A stretch of 8,219 nt of DNA from a bacterium (GTDB lineage: Bacteria > Patescibacteriota > Minisyncoccia > Phycocordibacterales > UBA10002): positions 1 to 8,219 of the forward strand of contig JAUSHG010000044.1 in the NCBI GenBank assembly GCA_030648695.1. The letters are read 5' to 3'. The translations under genes were made by a program, and so were the position numbers. Shown here one piece after another: positions 6,234 to 8,219 of this stretch. The notes beneath the pieces are model-generated. The model saw only the letters and a list, made by a program, of their open reading frames with translations. It was not told where the DNA came from and ran no database searches. The stretch's first letter is position 1. Every line of letters begins with the position of its first letter.

Positions 6234-6262
6234 AACGGCTCACACTGGCAGTGTGAGCCGTT
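6234..6262. repeat. 29-nt perfect palindrome after the membrane protein gene
   Basis: Perfect 14-nt arms (6234-6247 and 6249-6262) flank a central G at 6248, with core GCTCACACTG-G-CAGTGTGAGC. The design (long perfect arms, one unpaired central base) is the same as the three REP-like palindromes, but the sequence differs. It lies 43 nt after the membrane-protein stop and could terminate that transcript, though the tail (CTTATACT) is not a proper T-run. Confidence 0.8.
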
Positions 6263-6279
6263 CTTATACTACTAGAAAA

Positions 6280-6332
6280 GGGGAACAACCCTCCTCCGGC
6301 GAAGCGCCGGAGTGCTCCCTTTGATAAGGGAG
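6280..6332. repeat. Cluster of three adjacent hairpins, MITE- or REP-like
   Basis: A small GGG/CCC hairpin (6281-6291) is followed by a perfect 8-bp stem with loop AAG (6294-6312, arms CTCCGGCG/CGCCGGAG) and then a 7-bp stem with loop TGAT (6315-6332, arms CTCCCTT/AAGGGAG). Two bases separate the last two hairpins. This layout resembles short interspersed palindromic repeats found in many bacterial genomes; that it recurs elsewhere in this genome is an inference. Confidence 0.6.
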
Positions 6333-6365
6333 ATGGAGATTGCGCTTTTATGGTGTTTTTGGTAT

Positions 6366-6371
6366 TATAAT
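6366..6371 (+). promoter_or_regulatory. -10 box of the tuf promoter (no clear -35)
   Basis: A perfect TATAAT in an AT-rich stretch predicts a start near 6378. The best upstream hexamer, TTGCGC at 6340-6345, is 20 bases away, which is too far for a standard sigma-70 promoter, so the -35 element is uncertain. Confidence 0.5.
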
Positions 6372-6383
6372 CCTCACGCTTTT

Positions 6384-6401
6384 TACCCCGATATCGGGGT
6401 A
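6384..6401. repeat. Perfect 18-nt palindrome at the predicted 5' end of the tuf mRNA
   Basis: TACCCCGAT/ATCGGGGTA forms, in RNA, a 7-bp GC-rich stem with an AUAU loop, followed by TTTATT. It begins about five bases after the predicted tuf start. It could be a 5' stabilising hairpin, an attenuator, a terminator for read-through from upstream, or a repressor site; the sequence alone does not decide. Confidence 0.7.
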
Positions 6402-6456
6402 TTTATTAGTGGATATTATTTTTATAAGCATAATTTAGTATCTTCTTCGCATAAGC

Positions 6457-6471
6457 AACAGCTTCGCTGTT
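6457..6471 (+). other. Small hairpin in the tuf leader
   Basis: Arms AACAGC (6457-6462) and GCTGTT (6466-6471) close a TTC loop. Outer bases CGC (6448-6450) and GCG (6475-6477) can extend the stem with an internal loop. It lies just upstream of the weak ribosome binding site and may influence its access. Confidence 0.4.
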
Positions 6472-6479
6472 TACGCGAC

Positions 6480-6484
6480 GAAGG
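6480..6484 (+). promoter_or_regulatory. Weak ribosome binding site of tuf
   Basis: GAAGG ends ten bases before the ATG at 6495. Together with the conserved EF-Tu N-terminus it supports this start rather than the upstream in-frame ATGs at 6312 and 6333. Confidence 0.45.
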
Positions 6485-6494
6485 TACACACACT

Positions 6495-7688
6495 ATGGCA
6501 GAGTTCAAACGAGACAAGCCGCACATCAACGTCGGCACCATCGGTCACGTTGACCACGGCAAGACCACCCTCACGGCCGCGATTACCAACGTGCAGGCAA
6601 AGAAAGGATTGGCAACCGCCATTTCCTACGACCAGGTAGCCAAGGCCTCCGAAAAGGAAGGCCGCCGCGACCCGTCCAAGATTATTACCATTGCCATCTC
6701 GCACTGCGAGTATGCCACCGAAGCGCGCCACTACGCGCACGTTGACTGCCCCGGACACGCTGACTACGTCAAGAACATGATTACGGGTGCCGCCCAGATG
6801 GATGGAGCCATTCTCGTGGTGTCTGCGGTTGACGGTCCCATGCCCCAGACCCGCGAACACATTCTTCTTGCGAAGCAAGTCGGTGTTCCGAAGATTGTGG
6901 TGTTTTTGAACAAAGTAGACCTCGTTTCTGACAAGGACCTTCTTGACCTCGTGGAGGAAGAGGTGCGCGAGCTGCTCACCAAATATCAGTTTGACGGCAA
7001 GGAAACTCCGGTTATCCGCGGTTCCGCTCTCAAGGCCCTTGAAGGTGATGCCGAGGGGGTTGCGAGCATTGACGCTCTTCTTACGGCGCTTGATACCTAC
7101 ATTCCGATTCCGGCCCGCGAAATTGACAAGCCGTTCCTCATGCCGATTGAAGACATCTTCTCCATTGAAGGACGCGGTACTGTCGTAACGGGAAGAATTG
7201 AGCGCGGAAAGGTGAAGGTAGGCGAGGAAGTGGAGATTGTCGGTTTGAAGCCGACAGCCAAGACCACGGTAACGGGTATTGAAATGTTCAACAAGTCCCT
7301 GTCCGAAGGTATGGCCGGAGACAATGCCGGAGTCCTTTTGCGCGGCACCAAGAAGGAAGAGGTGCACCGCGGACAGGTTATCTGCAAGCCGGGAACCACG
7401 ACTCCTCACACCGATTTTGAATCAGAGTGCTATATTCTCAAGAAAGAGGAGGGAGGCCGTCACACGCCGTTCTTTCCCGGCTACAAGCCGCAGTTCTACA
7501 TCCGCACGACTGACGTAACGGGCGAGGTAACGCTTCCCGAGAAAACCGAAATGGTTATGCCGGGAGATACGATTACCTTCAAGGTAAAGCTTGTCGCACC
7601 GGTTGCGCTGGAAGAGAAACAGCGGTTTGCTATTCGTGAAGGAGGGAAGACGGTAGGAGCGGGTGTAGTCACCAAAATAATTGCCTAA
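6495..7688 (+). CDS. tuf: Elongation factor Tu with an atypical switch I
   Basis: EF-Tu is the GTPase that brings aminoacyl-tRNA to the ribosome. The 397-aa length is normal (about 394). G1 is GHVDHGKT (17-24), G3 is DCPGH (84-88) with catalytic His88, G4 is NKVD (139-142), and GSALKALEGD is at 176-185. Domains II and III are ordinary, ending GAGVVTKIIA. The oddity is switch I. In place of the family's EEKARGITINT the protein reads KEGRRDPSKIITIAISH (54-70): five extra residues, with Arg-Gly of the G2 motif replaced by Lys-Ile. The Mg-binding Thr (Thr65, E. coli Thr61) and the neighbouring hydrophobic residue Ile64 are kept. The frame is unbroken there, so it is not a frameshift. The ATG at 6495 gives the standard N-terminus (FKRDKPHINVGTIGHVDHGK). 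rpsJ follows after 87 nt, as in the classic str operon. Confidence 0.97.
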   Translation: MAEFKRDKPHINVGTIGHVDHGKTTLTAAITNVQAKKGLATAISYDQVAKASEKEGRRDPSKIITIAISHCEYATEARHYAHVDCPGHADYVKNMITGAAQMDGAILVVSAVDGPMPQTREHILLAKQVGVPKIVVFLNKVDLVSDKDLLDLVEEEVRELLTKYQFDGKETPVIRGSALKALEGDAEGVASIDALLTALDTYIPIPAREIDKPFLMPIEDIFSIEGRGTVVTGRIERGKVKVGEEVEIVGLKPTAKTTVTGIEMFNKSLSEGMAGDNAGVLLRGTKKEEVHRGQVICKPGTTTPHTDFESECYILKKEEGGRHTPFFPGYKPQFYIRTTDVTGEVTLPEKTEMVMPGDTITFKVKLVAPVALEEKQRFAIREGGKTVGAGVVTKIIA

Positions 7689-7690
7689 TA

Positions 7691-7718
7691 AAGCTTCTTA
7701 GCTGGAAGCTTCTTAGCT
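7691..7718. repeat. Direct repeat of 13 bp, two copies with a 15-bp period
   Basis: AAGCTTCTTAGCT occurs at 7691-7703 and 7706-7718 with two bases between. It begins three bases after the tuf stop. Each copy is itself partly self-complementary (AGCT at both ends). Confidence 0.85.
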
Positions 7719-7757
7719 TATTAGGATTCTGATTTTACTAAACAGCTAATAAGCTAA
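7713..7757. repeat. 12-bp inverted repeat in the tuf-rpsJ gap
   Basis: TTAGCTTATTAG (7713-7724) pairs perfectly with CTAATAAGCTAA (7746-7757) across a 21-nt loop. The gap is crowded with AGCT and CTAA words and has no T-run after the stem, so it is a poor terminator. It could be a processing or stability element between tuf and rpsJ, or degenerate repeat DNA. Confidence 0.7.
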
Positions 7758-7775
7758 CTAGCTACAAGCTGACGT

Positions 7776-8180
7776 ATGACTGCAAAAACTACAGCTAAAA
7801 AAGACACGGAGCCGAAGAAGGCCGGTGCGAAAAAAGCTCCGGTTGCTCGCGCGCGCAAGCCCGTCAAAGAGACAGTGAACAAACTGCGCATCCGCATCCG
7901 CGCCTACGAGCACAAAATTCTGGACGCGTCACTCAAGCAGATTCTTGATGTCGCGTATCGCTTTGATGCGGTTATTGAAGGCCCCATTCCGCTCCCGACT
8001 GAAACCAAGAAATATACGGTCAATCGCGCTTCCTTTGTATACAAAAACGCGCGCGAGCAGTTTGAGATGCGCATCCACAAGCGCCTGCTTGATATCATCA
8101 ACCCCAGCCCCAAACTCATTGAGGCGCTGACCAATCTTTCGCTTCCGTCTGGAGTGAATATTGACGTGAAGATGCTTTAA
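7776..8180 (+). CDS. rpsJ: 30S ribosomal protein uS10 with a Lys/Ala-rich N-terminal extension
   Basis: Ribosomal protein uS10 is a small-subunit head protein that also works as the antitermination factor NusE in many bacteria. The conserved core starts near residue 36 (KLRIRIRAYEHKILDAS) and shows GPIPLPT (about 69-75) and the EQFEMRIHKRLLDI signature (about 94-107), ending SGVNIDVKML. The total of 134 aa exceeds the usual 100-105 because of about 35 extra N-terminal residues made mostly of Lys, Ala, Thr and Pro, probably a flexible RNA-binding tail. The ATG at 7776 is used because the extension is in frame and begins plausibly (MTAKTTAKKD); no Shine-Dalgarno precedes it, so the start is less certain than the core. 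It follows tuf and is closed by a strong terminator. Confidence 0.95.
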   Translation: MTAKTTAKKDTEPKKAGAKKAPVARARKPVKETVNKLRIRIRAYEHKILDASLKQILDVAYRFDAVIEGPIPLPTETKKYTVNRASFVYKNAREQFEMRIHKRLLDIINPSPKLIEALTNLSLPSGVNIDVKML

Positions 8181-8214
8181 AAAATCGCCCCGCTCTCGCG
8201 GGGCTGATTTTTTT
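8181..8214 (+). terminator. Intrinsic terminator after rpsJ
   Basis: A 7-bp GC-rich stem (GCCCCGC 8187-8193, GCGGGGC 8198-8204) with a TCTC loop is followed by TGA and a run of seven T. AAAATC before the stem can pair with GATTTT after it around a one-base bulge, so it may work in both directions. It starts at the rpsJ stop and would separate rpsJ from any S10-operon genes beyond the window. Confidence 0.9.
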
Positions 8215-8219
8215 AAGTC

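Larger units (their letters stand above)
6191..6494 (+). other. 304-nt gene-free, hairpin-rich region upstream of tuf
   Basis: No credible gene lies here. In order it holds the palindrome 6234-6262, a hairpin cluster 6280-6332, a TATAAT box 6366-6371, an 18-nt palindrome 6384-6401, a small hairpin 6457-6471 and a weak ribosome binding site 6480-6484. An open frame continuous with tuf runs through it from 6312, but its sequence resembles no EF-Tu N-terminus. The likely tuf leader is about 115 nt (6378-6494). Confidence 0.7.

Noticed and set aside
6312..6494. In-frame upstream extension of tuf (61 codons)
   Set aside because: The extension is translated from hairpin-rich leader DNA, contains the promoter -10 box and has no similarity to any EF-Tu N-terminus; the conserved protein begins at 6495.
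6648..6704. Frameshift or sequencing error explaining the EF-Tu switch I
   Set aside because: The inserted length is a whole number of codons, the frame is open throughout, and downstream residues (HCEY, HYAHVDCPGH) align at once. An error would need compensating changes.
6547..6753. CACGTTGAC words inside tuf (near 6547-6555 and 6738-6746) as more REP copies
   Set aside because: They encode the conserved His-Val-Asp of G1 and G3 and have no matching opposite arm.
6471..7409. 312-codon open frame antisense to tuf
   Set aside because: It is a shadow of strongly biased tuf codons; its composition is odd for a protein and it has no promoter, ribosome binding site or recognisable motif.

Overview
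The window looks like a chromosomal piece of a Candidate Phyla Radiation bacterium (Patescibacteria, probably a Parcubacteria-like lineage). This placement is an inference. It rests on the style of the EF-G and EF-Tu sequences, on the large secreted protein carrying 'SPNGGE' modules and a dockerin, on an IS200-like/RAYT transposase gene set among palindromes, and on the scarcity of Shine-Dalgarno sequences. There are two complete translation-factor genes (fusA, tuf) and one ribosomal protein gene (rpsJ). In most bacteria these sit together in the str operon as rpsL-rpsG-fusA-tuf-rpsJ. Here the order fusA-tuf-rpsJ is kept, but about 4 kb of unrelated material separates fusA from tuf, and a divergent small gene replaces rpsG upstream of fusA.

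Layout: 1-189 (-) is the 5' part of a small unrecognised protein gene with an extended -10 promoter seven bases from its ATG. At 283-310 four tandem 7-bp repeats lie just before fusA (318-2486, +). fusA ends inside a perfect 35-nt palindrome (2481-2515) that also holds the stop codon of the convergent RAYT-type HUH transposase gene (2510-3181, -). The promoter side of that transposase gene carries a second palindrome with the same core (3203-3231). A divergent promoter then drives a 778-aa secreted modular protein (3328-5664, +). A third palindrome copy lies downstream (5700-5730), followed by a 117-aa four-helix membrane protein (5837-6190, +). The 304-nt gap before tuf (6191-6494) holds no credible gene but is full of perfect inverted repeats and contains a TATAAT box. 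tuf (6495-7688, +) is followed by a repeat-rich 87-nt gap, rpsJ (7776-8180, +) and an intrinsic terminator (8181-8214).

The most interesting signals are three. First, a REP/RAYT-like system: a single-strand tyrosine transposase bounded by two copies of a palindrome, with a third copy nearby; the outer arm bases differ between copies but change in compensating pairs. Second, EF-Tu has a rewritten switch I: the near-universal Arg-Gly-Ile-Thr-Ile motif reads Lys-Ile-Ile-Thr-Ile after a five-residue insertion, while EF-G in the same window keeps the normal motif. Third, the secreted protein has duplicated modules whose borders are identical at the DNA level while the interiors have diverged, which suggests cassette-style shuffling.
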